DNA from: Maliibacterium massiliense
Lineage (GTDB): Bacteria; Bacillota; Clostridia; Christensenellales; Maliibacteriaceae
Assembly (NCBI RefSeq): GCF_900604345.1
Contig: NZ_LR026983.1
Coordinates: forward strand, 2,046,001-2,110,000
DNA: 64,000 bases
Reading direction: 5' to 3'
Part shown: positions 1 to 8,110 of the stretch, in pieces
Position numbering within the stretch: the first letter of the stretch is position 1
Layout of the letters: each line of letters opens with the position of its first letter
The notes under the pieces: model-generated
What the model was told of the DNA's origin: nothing
What the model saw: only the letters and a program-made list of their open reading frames with translations
Databases searched by the model: none
Position numbers and translations under genes: made by a program

Positions 1-2
1 CG

Positions 3-194
3 CTGCTGGGTGTGTTGTTGGTCGCCGGCTGCGGGATGTTGGGGGTGCACGCTGCGGAGGAGCCCCGCACGGCCGCGTCCGGGCAGGATACGCAGGTGGT
101 CATCGAGGTGGTGCGCATGCCGCGGCAGGATGCGGCGGACGGGCAGGCGCCCCATACGCAGCGCATCGCGCTGCCCGTGTTTCGTGTGGATTAA
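3..194 (+). CDS. Small lipoprotein, 5' end outside window
   Basis: The open frame enters from the left edge, so the true start is not visible. The visible residues begin with a hydrophobic stretch ending in a lipobox-like VAGC, typical of a signal peptidase II site, followed by a short hydrophilic stretch and a stop. The mature part would be only about 50 residues. I do not recognise a family. A small membrane-anchored lipoprotein is the simplest reading; function unknown. Confidence 0.45.
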   Translation: MLGVLLVAGCGMLGVHAAEEPRTAASGQDTQVVIEVVRMPRQDAADGQAPHTQRIALPVFRVD

Positions 195-602
195 AAAGAG
201 GGGCTGCCGCCGCAGCTGCGCGGCGTGCGAACGGCTTTTGCGAAGTTGCCTGGCATAGAGCGCGCAGAACGCGGCATGCCGCGCATTGGACGCGCGTACG
301 AAGAACCTCCGCTTGTGCTGCCAGCGGGAGGACACAGCATCGCGCCTTGCGGCAGGGGCGGGTTTCAACCTATGGCAGCGCCGGGTGCTGCCGCTACGAA
401 CCTCGCTACACCCCGCATGAGGCGCGCGTGTTAAAATGCCACACGGGTCTAAGCCCGGGCGGAGTAGGCCAGGGCGCATCCTTCGCGTAAGTGTGGGGAT
501 GCGGCGCACATGCAAAGCGGCGCCCGCGGCCATCGCCAATCATATCCGGCAGAAATTACGCGTCAACGGGTGCGCGCAGGGGAAATAAATCGAGCCTTTT
601 CA
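195..602. other. Gene-poor gap with several GC-rich hairpins
   Basis: No convincing gene. Possible stems include GGCAGC/GCTGCC near 374-392, CGGGT/GCCCG near 448-461 and GCATCC/GGATGC near 476-502. I looked for SRP, RNase P, tmRNA and common riboswitch signatures on both strands and found none. It could hold an unrecognised structured RNA or simply be the spacer between two converging transcripts. Confidence 0.3.
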
Positions 603-664
603 GCCATAAAAAACAATGAAAAGAGCCGCCACAGCGTAAGCATGTGCTTTGCTGCGGCGGCTCT
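603..664 (-). terminator. Terminator of the type IV pilus operon
   Basis: Reading the minus strand, a 13-bp stem (one mismatch) at 651-663/623-635 is followed by a T-rich run. It lies just after the pilO stop, so it closes the pilus operon. Confidence 0.75.
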
Positions 665-678
665 CTTTGCAGCGCTCT

Positions 679-1323
679 TTACTGCGCGTCCTCGGGCACA
701 GTGGCGGTATCCTGGAAAGGATTGGGCTTGCCAAAGGGCAGGCTGCCCGCGTCCGTGGGCTTATCCGTGCCGCCGGTGCGGTAGACGTGGTTAAAGACCA
801 CGCTCACCTCGGTATCGTAGGTAAAGGGCTGGCCCTCCACCTGTTTGGCGGGGGCGATCTCCATCGAGACGATGTGGTTGCGGTAGGCGCCCGTCTCCAG
901 CGTGGTGAGGATGCGGCGCACGTCGTTGTAATCGGCCGCAAAGCGCACGCTCACCTGCTGAAAGGCGTAATGCTCCTGGGTGGTGTTGCCGGTGTAGGAG
1001 ATCTGCACCTGCCGCGCCGCTTGGCCGATCACCTGCTGGATATAGAGGGTAAGCTGGCTTTCGTCCAGGGAGGCGGGGATATTCTCCAGCAGCGCCTCCG
1101 TCTGGGCGCGCAGGGTGTCGGTATCCTGCTGCAGGCGAGGCAGCGAGGATACCTTGGTGTTGATCTGCTGCAGCGTCGCATCGTTCTGCGCGTACTGCTC
1201 CTCAAGCGTTGTGACGCGCTGCATCCACGGGTTGAAAAACAGGGTAAAATACAGGCCAAACACCAGCACCACGCCCAAAATGACGAGCAGCACGCGTTCG
1301 CGTTTGGATAGCTTCATCATCAT
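679..1323 (-). CDS. pilO: PilO-like type IV pilus inner-membrane protein
   Basis: 214 residues. A basic N-terminus (KLSKRER) is followed by one membrane helix (about residues 11-30), then a coiled-coil segment and a C-terminal alpha/beta domain. That layout is the PilO layout: a bitopic protein that pairs with PilN and links the cytoplasmic PilM ring to the outer parts of the pilus machine. Its ATG overlaps the pilN stop by four bases (ATGA), so the two are translationally coupled. Last gene of the pilus operon. The family call rests on architecture and position more than on sequence motifs. Confidence 0.75.
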   Translation of the reverse strand: MMMKLSKRERVLLVILGVVLVFGLYFTLFFNPWMQRVTTLEEQYAQNDATLQQINTKVSSLPRLQQDTDTLRAQTEALLENIPASLDESQLTLYIQQVIGQAARQVQISYTGNTTQEHYAFQQVSVRFAADYNDVRRILTTLETGAYRNHIVSMEIAPAKQVEGQPFTYDTEVSVVFNHVYRTGGTDKPTDAGSLPFGKPNPFQDTATVPEDAQ

Positions 1324-2090
1324 GTGGGCGATACCTCACTTTCGGTTGCTGTCGGCGTTGGTGTCGGGGTAGGCGTTGGTGTCGGAGTGGGCGTCGGGGT
1401 AGGCGTCGGTGTGGGTGTCGGTGTGGGTGTCGGCACCGGCTCAATTGTGTCGTCAAGGACGCCGCCCAGGATGTTCTCCAGCGCGCCGCCGTCCTCGCCG
1501 ATGGAGGCGGCGCTGCCGCTCAAACCCGCGAAAGCGTCGGATACGCCCTGGGGCATGCTGCACACGATGCTGAAGGTGTAGCGCTGGTTTTCCCGATCCA
1601 GCGTGATATTCTCAATGGATACGTCCGCAAAGAGCGCGCCCTCGGCCAATTTGGCGGCAAAGGGCGCCACCGCGGTGTTGACGGACGTAAAGCCCTCCAC
1701 CGTCAGCGCGCCTCCATCGTAGCGCATGCGGGTAAGCGTCACGTTTGGCGGGCAACTGGCCTCCAGGTGCTCCAGCACGCTTTGGGAGAGGAAGCGGGCG
1801 TCGTCCATAGCGTTTACCACCTCGCACAGCGCGGCGAGCTGGGCTTTCTGCTGCGTAAGCTCGTCAAACTGCTGCGCGCCGCCGCTGCCTGCGCTGATAC
1901 CATCGAGTGCCTGCTGGTTCAGCGCCTGCAGGCGGTGCTCGTATTGCAGCGGCAGGTAAAAGGCCACCACGCCCAGCACGGCAAGTACAATCACGCCCAT
2001 GCTGACCCAAAACGCGATCTTGTGCCCGTAGGTCGGCCGGTGCGCCGCGGGACTTAAGTTGATATCGTGTACACTGCTGTGAATCTTCAT
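1320..2090 (-). CDS. pilN: PilN-like protein with a Pro-Thr repeat tail
   Basis: 256 residues from the ATG at 2090. The N-terminus carries DINLSP, matching the short N-terminal segment by which PilN binds PilM, then one membrane helix (about residues 25-45), a coiled coil, and the PilN domain. The oddity is the C-terminus: 14 consecutive Pro-Thr pairs (coded at 1350-1433) then a short acidic end. PilN proteins normally stop after the folded domain. The tail would sit outside the membrane, perhaps spanning or contacting the wall. The reading frame upstream of 2090 is open but lacks PilN similarity. Confidence 0.8.
   Translation of the reverse strand: MKIHSSVHDINLSPAAHRPTYGHKIAFWVSMGVIVLAVLGVVAFYLPLQYEHRLQALNQQALDGISAGSGGAQQFDELTQQKAQLAALCEVVNAMDDARFLSQSVLEHLEASCPPNVTLTRMRYDGGALTVEGFTSVNTAVAPFAAKLAEGALFADVSIENITLDRENQRYTFSIVCSMPQGVSDAFAGLSGSAASIGEDGGALENILGGVLDDTIEPVPTPTPTPTPTPTPTPTPTPTPTPTPTPTATESEVSPT
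1350..1433 (-). repeat. 14 x 6-bp repeat coding (Pro-Thr)14
   Basis: Fourteen tandem hexamers of the form CCN-ACN inside pilN. Third codon positions vary, so the peptide is kept more strictly than the DNA, but a hexameric repeat is still prone to slippage and length change. Confidence 0.9.
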
Positions 2091-2097
2091 GACGCCC

Positions 2098-3147
2098 TCA
2101 GCCCTCCTCGTGCAGGGTCGCTGCAAAGGCATTGGCCCACAGCGCCGCGCGATCTAAATACTGCACGCTGGTGGCGGGGTTGACCAGCTGTGAAGCGTGT
2201 ACGACAGGATAGGGCTGCAGGTAGTCCGCCAAAAAGGCCTCCATGCCCGGCAGCAGCGATGCGCCGCCCAATAGGTAGATGCACTGCACCTGCACGCCGC
2301 TTGCCCGCTGCACGTAAAACTCCAGTGCGCGCAGTATTTCCTGGGCAAGGAAGGTGGCCTCGCGCAGAAAATAGGTGCGCAGCGACAGGGGGATGTCCTC
2401 GTCGTTGAACAGGTCCGTGCGCCGCAGCGCGTCGTCGTCCAACGTCCACTTTTCGCCCGCCTGCTTGGAGGCGTTCTCCAGCAGATGCTCCAGCCCTATG
2501 TTGATGGTTTTATCCATCGCATAGTTGCCGTGCTCAAAGATGCCCACTGTGCTATGCGAGGCGCCGATATCCAGCGTGACGTGCGCCTGGCCTTCCACAG
2601 AGGCGCTGCGCTCCAGCGCGTTGTAGCGCAGCAGCTTGCTCTGGGCGTGCAGCGCCGCGTCGATCACCAGCGGTTTGAGGTGCGCCCGCTGAAGCACCTC
2701 GCTGTAATCCTCCAGCAGCTTGCGCGGCGCGGCCACCACCAGGATGTGTATCTGCGCGTTGCCCTGCGCGTCCGTATCGCGGTAGCGAATCCGGTAGTCC
2801 ACCAGGTAGTTGTCCACGTCGATGGACAGGTAATGCGATATCTCATAGCGCGCGTTCTGGGCGATGGCGCTTTCAGGCATATCGGGCAGGGTGAAGGGGC
2901 GCATCACGATATCGTCGCCGCCCAGTGCAAGGCAGCAGTTGCGCTCGCGGATGTGCGCGCGCCGCAGAATGCTGCGCAGGTTGCCCGCCAGCGCGTCCTT
3001 GGAGACGATGCGGCCGTCCTGAATCAGCCCGCGCATCAGCGGCGCGGTGATGACGCGGCGCGCCAGCCCGCCGGATGTCTGCACAATTTTGACCTGTGAG
3101 GCACCGATATCGATACCCACGGCGTTTTTAATGGGACGAATCTGCAA
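2098..3147 (-). CDS. pilM: PilM-like actin-fold ATPase
   Basis: 349 residues from a TTG start at 3147; an AGGAGG lies ten bases upstream (3158-3163), whereas the longer open frame has no ribosome site or similarity. The N-terminus VGIDIGASQVKIVQ is the phosphate-1 loop of the FtsA/PilM actin-like fold, and LDIGASHSTVGIF (about residue 195) is the second phosphate loop; LLGGASLLPGM is the adenosine motif. PilM is cytoplasmic and recruits PilN. Seven bases separate it from pilN. Confidence 0.88.
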   Translation of the reverse strand: MQIRPIKNAVGIDIGASQVKIVQTSGGLARRVITAPLMRGLIQDGRIVSKDALAGNLRSILRRAHIRERNCCLALGGDDIVMRPFTLPDMPESAIAQNARYEISHYLSIDVDNYLVDYRIRYRDTDAQGNAQIHILVVAAPRKLLEDYSEVLQRAHLKPLVIDAALHAQSKLLRYNALERSASVEGQAHVTLDIGASHSTVGIFEHGNYAMDKTINIGLEHLLENASKQAGEKWTLDDDALRRTDLFNDEDIPLSLRTYFLREATFLAQEILRALEFYVQRASGVQVQCIYLLGGASLLPGMEAFLADYLQPYPVVHASQLVNPATSVQYLDRAALWANAFAATLHEEG

Positions 3148-3205
3148 GGTGGTTTTCCCTCCTGAATCGCGTCCTGCGCCCCGCAAGGGGCGAAAGGATG
3201 CGCTT

Positions 3206-4570
3206 TTACGGTTTGATCTCGGCGATAGACGCTTCCTCTGGGTAGACGTCCCCTGCCAGGGACGCATCACCGCCGGAGGATGCGCCGCCAAAAAAGTTTT
3301 CATTCAAGGCGCCGTCATGGACGGCATTGCTTACGGCCTCAAGCGCCATAGCCGCGTCATGGTTGACGGTGAGGCGGTTATCCGAGGACCAGTTGGACGT
3401 GCCTACGGCAATCTCGCCGCGCACCAGCAGCAGGCCGTTGATGGTGACGTCCCCGGCAATCTCCAGGTTGGAATCGCTGTAAACGATGCCGTTTATAACC
3501 ATTTTGGTCCCGGGCTTTCCCAAAACGAGCGAGCGCCCGTCCCCCTGCATACCGATGACGACCGCAGGCTTGCCGGGGGTGCCGATGTTGACGTTTTTGC
3601 CCGTGGGCTGCAGGTTCATGTACCAGTTGTGCGTCACCTGGTACTGGTTCTGCGGCGTGTTGGGGGCGTATACCAAATGCCGGTCTGGCAGCCCCTCGTA
3701 GTTGATGTTGTTGAACATCTCAAACGGCGTGCGGTAGCTGGGATGGACCGCCACCAGCTGCGCGTAGCCGGGCAGCTCCTCAATGTAGCGGATGCCCTGC
3801 TCATGATAGGTGTTGGTGGTGTACGCGTTGCAGTTGTTGAGCGCGGCGTCCCCGCTGACGTTGGTGATATTGTTGAAAAGCAGCGCGGAGTACACCCCGT
3901 TTTGCTGTGTGCCGTTGAAGATAATGTCATTTTTAATGGTATCGACATAGTGGGCGACGTTGATCTGCGCGCCGGATAGCAGCATGGTGTTGGAGTCAGC
4001 CATATACTGCAGCAGGCCGCTCACACCCACGCTGCTCTGCTGGATATCCACCCGCGCAACCTGCTGGCGCGCCTCCACAGAGCGCACAACGCCGCCCATG
4101 GTGGCGGTGCAGGTGATGATAAAGGTGCGCGTATCGCCCGCGCCCTCCAGTGTAAACGTGGTGTGTGTTCGGGGCGTCACGCCCTCGATCGCCTCGCAGG
4201 CGGGCTCTGCAAAGGGCAGCGCGGGCACGCCCGCGGGGGGCGCGTCCTGCGTGATGGAGGCCAGCACGTAGGGGAAAAAGTTCTCGTACATGGTGGTAAA
4301 GCTTGCGCTGCCACCCGCGCGCAGCGCAAGCAGCGCGGCGTAGTACTGGTCCACCGCAAGGCGCAGGTGGTCCAGCCCCTTGCGCACGCCCGATTCTGCC
4401 ACGTAATAGGCGGCCTGGTACGTCTTCTCGTTCTGGCTGACGTGCAGCGAGGTGGAGGACATGGCAAGCAGCGTAAAGCCCACGACGCACAGGATCATGA
4501 TGGCGACGACCACCAGCAGCAGGCTGGAGCCGCGGCGGTTTTGCAGGGCGCGGCGCAGTTTGCACGGCAT
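3206..4570 (-). CDS. PilX-like large minor pilus protein
   Basis: 454 residues. The N-terminus has a basic start, one hydrophobic helix (about residues 15-37) and a run SQNEKTYQAAYYVAESG typical of PilX N-terminal domains, where the membrane helix continues into a long amphipathic helix. There is no GFTLIE motif. The C-terminal half contains short repeated beta-like steps (GDVTINGLLLVRGEIAV), resembling the beta-helical C-domains seen in large clostridial pilus-assembly proteins. It probably sits at the pilus tip or primes assembly. Located between pilM and the minor prepilins in the same operon. Confidence 0.7.
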   Translation of the reverse strand: MPCKLRRALQNRRGSSLLLVVVAIMILCVVGFTLLAMSSTSLHVSQNEKTYQAAYYVAESGVRKGLDHLRLAVDQYYAALLALRAGGSASFTTMYENFFPYVLASITQDAPPAGVPALPFAEPACEAIEGVTPRTHTTFTLEGAGDTRTFIITCTATMGGVVRSVEARQQVARVDIQQSSVGVSGLLQYMADSNTMLLSGAQINVAHYVDTIKNDIIFNGTQQNGVYSALLFNNITNVSGDAALNNCNAYTTNTYHEQGIRYIEELPGYAQLVAVHPSYRTPFEMFNNINYEGLPDRHLVYAPNTPQNQYQVTHNWYMNLQPTGKNVNIGTPGKPAVVIGMQGDGRSLVLGKPGTKMVINGIVYSDSNLEIAGDVTINGLLLVRGEIAVGTSNWSSDNRLTVNHDAAMALEAVSNAVHDGALNENFFGGASSGGDASLAGDVYPEEASIAEIKP

Positions 4571-4600
4571 GATGCATGCCCTCCTTTCACAGGCGTTGCC

Positions 4601-5044
4601 TTAGCGCAGGGTAAAGGTTGTCTCGAGCGATTCGCCGTTCTCTGAGGTGATGACCACGCGCAGGGTATCCCCTGCAAGCGTGGGCGAGAAGGCGCGGATG
4701 CCCGTGGCAAGCACGCCCTCCTGGCCGGTCGCGTCCTCGTTGAAGTAGAGGCGGTTCCCCTTGAGGGTATAGGCGTAGACGGTCATCTCGCGCTTGATGC
4801 GCAGGCTGCCCGGGTTCGCCTCCACCCACACGCGCTGCTGGCGCACTTGGCTTTGGATATGGCTCATCGCCCCACGCAGCTGTTCGCGGTCGTTGGCCGC
4901 GGTCATGTCGCGCGTGGCGTTCTGCACACCGGCAGTGTATACGCTCATCAGCACCACCGCCACCAACGCAAAGAGCGCCAGGGCGAGCATCAGCTCCACC
5001 AGCGTAAAGCCCCGCCTGCCTTTGCGCAATCGCATCCTGTTCAT
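4601..5044 (-). CDS. Minor prepilin (PilW/GspJ-like)
   Basis: 147 residues with a class III leader: basic residues, then RRGFTLVELMLALALF, i.e. Gly at -1, Phe at +1 and Glu at +5, cut by the prepilin peptidase encoded in the same operon. The rest is a short globular pilin domain. Its start overlaps the stop of the upstream prepilin by four bases. The PilW/GspJ assignment comes from its place in the minor-pilin block, not from a diagnostic motif. Confidence 0.8.
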   Translation of the reverse strand: MNRMRLRKGRRGFTLVELMLALALFALVAVVLMSVYTAGVQNATRDMTAANDREQLRGAMSHIQSQVRQQRVWVEANPGSLRIKREMTVYAYTLKGNRLYFNEDATGQEGVLATGIRAFSPTLAGDTLRVVITSENGESLETTFTLR

Positions 5045-5769
5045 GGCGCCACCGCCTCAATGGGCACGCTGAGCGTCTCCTGCATCATCGCGCAGCGGGT
5101 ACCGGATGCGTCAAAGGCCTCCACGCGTACGTTGACAAGCAGGTTCGGCATCGCAAGCTGCACGCGCGCAAACGCGCTGTTGTTGCAGGTGTAGCGTGAT
5201 GCGTCCGTGCCGGCTGTGTAGAACACGCTGTAGCAGCCGCTGCCCTGGTTGATCCGCAGCGCGCGCTCCAAATTTCCCTGGCCGTGCACCAGCACGATCA
5301 GCCGGTCGTGCCCCGCAAGCGGAAAGCTGTGCCCCAGCACGCTGGTGGACGTGACGTTGAGTGTCATATCGCCGGCGGGGTAGTCGTAGCGCAGCGCGGC
5401 GCCGTCGGGGCAGAGCACGAGTGCGTACGTATCGCGCAGCACCACGTGCAGGTAGGCGGGGTCGGCAGCCCCGGCGAGCGCGTCGGCGCTGCCGTAGGGC
5501 GATAGCGTGGTTACGATGCGCAGGTTGCCCTGGCCCTGCGTATCTGACGCGTGCGCCAGCAGCGCCTCATAGGTGAGGGCGTTGCGCTCCTCCAGCACGG
5601 TGATGGCGGAGAAGGTGGCACGCACAATGGCATCGGCATGGTTGCCGTTGGATGCGCTCTGCGCAAAGAGGCTTAAGAGCGGCACGATGAGGATTGCCAG
5701 GATCGCCACGGCCACCAGCACCTCAATGAGGGTGAAGCCGCGCTTGTTGCGGCGCAAAGCCTTTACCAT
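5041..5769 (-). CDS. Minor prepilin (PilV/GspI-like)
   Basis: 242 residues with leader NKRGFTLIEVLVAVAILAIL, a type IV prepilin cleavage and membrane segment. Longer than most GspI proteins. The middle holds a globular region with no motif I recognise. Overlaps the next downstream prepilin (ATGA) and is itself overlapped by the upstream GspH-like gene, so four minor prepilins are translated as a coupled block. Confidence 0.8.
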   Translation of the reverse strand: MVKALRRNKRGFTLIEVLVAVAILAILIVPLLSLFAQSASNGNHADAIVRATFSAITVLEERNALTYEALLAHASDTQGQGNLRIVTTLSPYGSADALAGAADPAYLHVVLRDTYALVLCPDGAALRYDYPAGDMTLNVTSTSVLGHSFPLAGHDRLIVLVHGQGNLERALRINQGSGCYSVFYTAGTDASRYTCNNSAFARVQLAMPNLLVNVRVEAFDASGTRCAMMQETLSVPIEAVAP

Positions 5770-6221
5770 TCCTCCACCACCGCCTTTCCTGTCAGCATGG
5801 CGATGCGCACCTGGATGAAGGTGTTGCCGTCCGAGAGATAGAACGCCCCTTCGTTTTCAGCGGCGCCCGTGTTGCGGTAGTTGACGATGGTATGCGTCTG
5901 CGTGGACGGGGCGGGAAAGCCCTTGGCGGTGATGCCCACGCGCGCGTCCAGCGCGCCCGTCTTCAGTACGCTTGCGTCAGATACGCGCACCACGCGAAAA
6001 GCGCCCGTCTCATGGTCCAGCTCAAAGTTGACCATGCTGTTGGTGGCGATGGCCTGCTGCTGGGCGTAGGTGAGCTCCTGCGCCAGCGCATAGGCGGTGG
6101 AACGCATCAGCGTGCGGTTGGTCGTCGCGCCCAGTCTGGGGAGGGCGATCGCCGCCATCAGCGCGAGGATGGCGATCACCAGGATCAGTTCAATGAGGGT
6201 AAAACCTTGCCTGTGGCGCAT
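5763..6221 (-). CDS. Minor prepilin (GspH/FimT-like)
   Basis: 152 residues from the ATG at 6221, which has AGGAGGTG upstream (about 6229-6236); the open frame extends far upstream but antisense to pilD and is not coding there. Leader RHRQGFTLIELILVIAIL, then a domain with the GspH/FimT pattern (STAYALAQELTYAQQQAI, and a C-terminal beta region). GspH-type pilins form part of the initiating tip complex. The ribosome site in the gap after pilD suggests fresh initiation here. Confidence 0.82.
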   Translation of the reverse strand: MRHRQGFTLIELILVIAILALMAAIALPRLGATTNRTLMRSTAYALAQELTYAQQQAIATNSMVNFELDHETGAFRVVRVSDASVLKTGALDARVGITAKGFPAPSTQTHTIVNYRNTGAAENEGAFYLSDGNTFIQVRIAMLTGKAVVEEW

Positions 6222-6256
6222 GCGTATCCACCTCCTTTCCATCGAAAAAAGCTTGC

Positions 6257-7060
6257 TTACAGGCCAAATAGGCCCATGTACCAGTGAAGCAGGGGCGTGC
6301 CCCACAGCGCGGCGAGAACGCTGCCCAGTGCGAGCATGGGGCCTAGGGGCATCTCGGTTGTGCCGCTGGCCTTTTTGCGCGCCAGCAGCACCGCGCCGGC
6401 CACGCCGCCCGCCACTACGCCGAGCAACAGCGCGAGCAGGCCGTTTTGCCAGCCGAGGGTGGCGCCCACCATGGCCATGAGCTTGATATCGCCCCCGCCC
6501 ATGGCCTCGCGCTTGAAGACAAGGCGGCCGATCAGGGCTACCAGGATGAGGGGCAGCGCGCCTGCCAGCAGCCCGAGAAAATACGCCTGCAGCCCTTGCG
6601 GCAGGCCATGCATTAACATTTGGTAGGGAAGCGCCGCAATAAGGCCGATGAGCACCGTGCCATTGGGGATGATCTGGTGCTCCAGATCGATAAACGCGGC
6701 GACAATCAATAACGCAAAAAGGATTGCGTAGCTTGCAAAGGGAAGGGACAGCCCGCACTGCGCGAATGCCAGCGCAAAGAGCGCGGCGCATAACAGCTCC
6801 ACAAGCGGGTAGCGTCCCGAAATCCTCTGGTGGCAGTGGCGGCATTTGCCGCCAAGGAGCATATAGCTTACCACAGGTATCATATCGCGGTGCAGCAGCG
6901 GTGTGCCGCACTTGGGACAGTGGGATGCCGGATGGGCAATGGATTGCTCCAGCGGCACGCGCGCGATGCACACATTAAGAAAACTGCCGATGGCAAGGCC
7001 CAGCGGTATGATCAGCCACAGCAGCATGGGCTCGCGCATCGCAAAATCGGCAATGGGCAT
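6257..7060 (-). CDS. pilD: Prepilin peptidase / N-methyltransferase
   Basis: 267 residues from ATG 7060 (AGGAG eight bases upstream; an in-frame GTG at 7069 is too close to it). Has the full two-domain layout: N-terminal GSFLNVCIARVP and a zinc-binding pair of CxxC motifs (CPKC, CRHC), which belong to the methyltransferase part, then a polytopic aspartyl protease part with the catalytic GGGDIKLM motif. Cleaves the class III leaders of all prepilins encoded next to it and methylates the new N-terminal Phe. Confidence 0.93.
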   Translation of the reverse strand: MPIADFAMREPMLLWLIIPLGLAIGSFLNVCIARVPLEQSIAHPASHCPKCGTPLLHRDMIPVVSYMLLGGKCRHCHQRISGRYPLVELLCAALFALAFAQCGLSLPFASYAILFALLIVAAFIDLEHQIIPNGTVLIGLIAALPYQMLMHGLPQGLQAYFLGLLAGALPLILVALIGRLVFKREAMGGGDIKLMAMVGATLGWQNGLLALLLGVVAGGVAGAVLLARKKASGTTEMPLGPMLALGSVLAALWGTPLLHWYMGLFGL

Positions 7061-7069
7061 GGCGCGCAC

Positions 7070-7270
7070 TCCTTTCAGGTGTTTTATCTAAAAACAATAC
7101 GGATACAATAAAACGTATAAAGCCGGTGGCGCGCCCGCGGGCGCAAAGGCGCAACGCCTCGTTTCCCGCGGCACGCCGCAAGTTCGGCGCGCGCTTGCGG
7201 GCGGGAAGCCGCCCACCGCGCGCCAGTGCATGTGCGCCAAAGGCGCGGTGCAGGGCAAACCCTGCGTCTG
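7070..7270. other. 200-bp spacer between pilin and pilD
   Basis: No gene seen. Rich in GCGCGCC-type inverted repeats (around 7125-7225). Such a spacer after a major pilin gene is often where the highly expressed pilin transcript is trimmed or partly terminated, but I see no clear poly-T terminator. Confidence 0.3.
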
Positions 7271-7639
7271 TTACGGGTTGGCCGGCTTGACGACGCTCGC
7301 AAAGCCGTTTGCGTCCACGTTTACCCAGGCAAGGGCAGTGGTGGCGTCCGCATCCGAGATGCCCGAGGGATACAGGTCGTCGCTCACGGCGGTTTTCAGG
7401 GCTGCGGGGGTCGCGGGCTTGGATGTGATTTTGGCGTTTTCGCCCAGCGCATTGGATACGTTGATGGCGCTGGCAAGCAGCGCCGCGTTGGACTGCGCCA
7501 CCGCGTCGGTCGCCTTTTTCTGCATCCCGATATAGTTGGGGATGGCGATGGCGGCAAGGATGACGATGATGGCGATGACCACGATCAGCTCAATGAGGGT
7601 AAAGCCCTTGCGGTTCTTTTTGCGGTGCAGCATTTTCAT
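7271..7639 (-). CDS. Major type IV pilin, copy 2
   Basis: 122 residues from ATG 7639, nine bases after AGGAGG (a GTG at 7648 abuts the ribosome site). Leader KKNRKGFTLIELIVVIAIIV, then AIAIPNYIGMQKKA, a classic pilin N-terminal helix, and a small C-domain with no cysteines. Its leader and helix are almost identical to those of the pilin at 7675-8037, while the C-domains differ (although both end in a similar DLYPSG / ANGFASV pattern). A tandem duplication followed by divergence of the exposed domain. Confidence 0.88.
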   Translation of the reverse strand: MKMLHRKKNRKGFTLIELIVVIAIIVILAAIAIPNYIGMQKKATDAVAQSNAALLASAINVSNALGENAKITSKPATPAALKTAVSDDLYPSGISDADATTALAWVNVDANGFASVVKPANP

Positions 7640-7674
7640 AGTAGACACCCTCCTTTAAGATAATAATGAAGGAA

Positions 7675-8037
7675 CTAGTCCTTGTTGACGGAAGCAAAGC
7701 CGTCCGCGGCAATGACCACGCGCGCGGCCGCCCGGGTCTCGGCGTCGCCCGCCAGGCCCGAGGGATACAGCCCGTCGGCAACCAGCGTGGCCTTGTAGGT
7801 GGCGAACACTGCACCGTTTACGATTTTGTCCGCATCATCCGTCTGCAGCGCGTTGTAGGTGTTGATGGCGCTGGCGATCAGCGATGCGTCGGCAATCTCC
7901 ACAGCCTTGTTGGCCTTGTTCTGCATCCCGATATAGTTGGGGATGGCGATGGCGGCCAGGATGACGATGATGGCAATGACCACGATCAGTTCAATGAGTG
8001 TGAAGCCTTTGCGGTTTTTTTTGCGGTTGAGATTCAT
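7675..8037 (-). CDS. Major type IV pilin, copy 1
   Basis: 120 residues, leader RKKNRKGFTLIELIVVIAII followed by AAIAIPNYIGMQNKANKA. First of two tandem pilins, directly after pilC. Strong ribosome site (AAGGAGG). Residues after 60 are a small domain containing GLYPSG and ADGFASVNKD, shared in outline with copy 2. Probably one of the two is the structural subunit of the fibre; sequence does not say which. Confidence 0.88.
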   Translation of the reverse strand: MNLNRKKNRKGFTLIELIVVIAIIVILAAIAIPNYIGMQNKANKAVEIADASLIASAINTYNALQTDDADKIVNGAVFATYKATLVADGLYPSGLAGDAETRAAARVVIAADGFASVNKD

Positions 8038-8110
8038 GTGCGTTTCCTCCTTATAATGGTTTTCCCTGTCTACATAGATGGGGGCTTTATGCCAATGATG
8101 GGTGCGCCGC

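Noticed and set aside
195..602. SRP RNA, RNase P RNA, tmRNA or cobalamin riboswitch
   Set aside because: Hairpins are present but none of the invariant sequences of these RNAs could be found on either strand.
1350..1433. Short tandem repeat considered as a CRISPR array
   Set aside because: The period is 6 bp, in frame in pilN, and there are no unique spacers. No CRISPR array or cas gene exists in the window.
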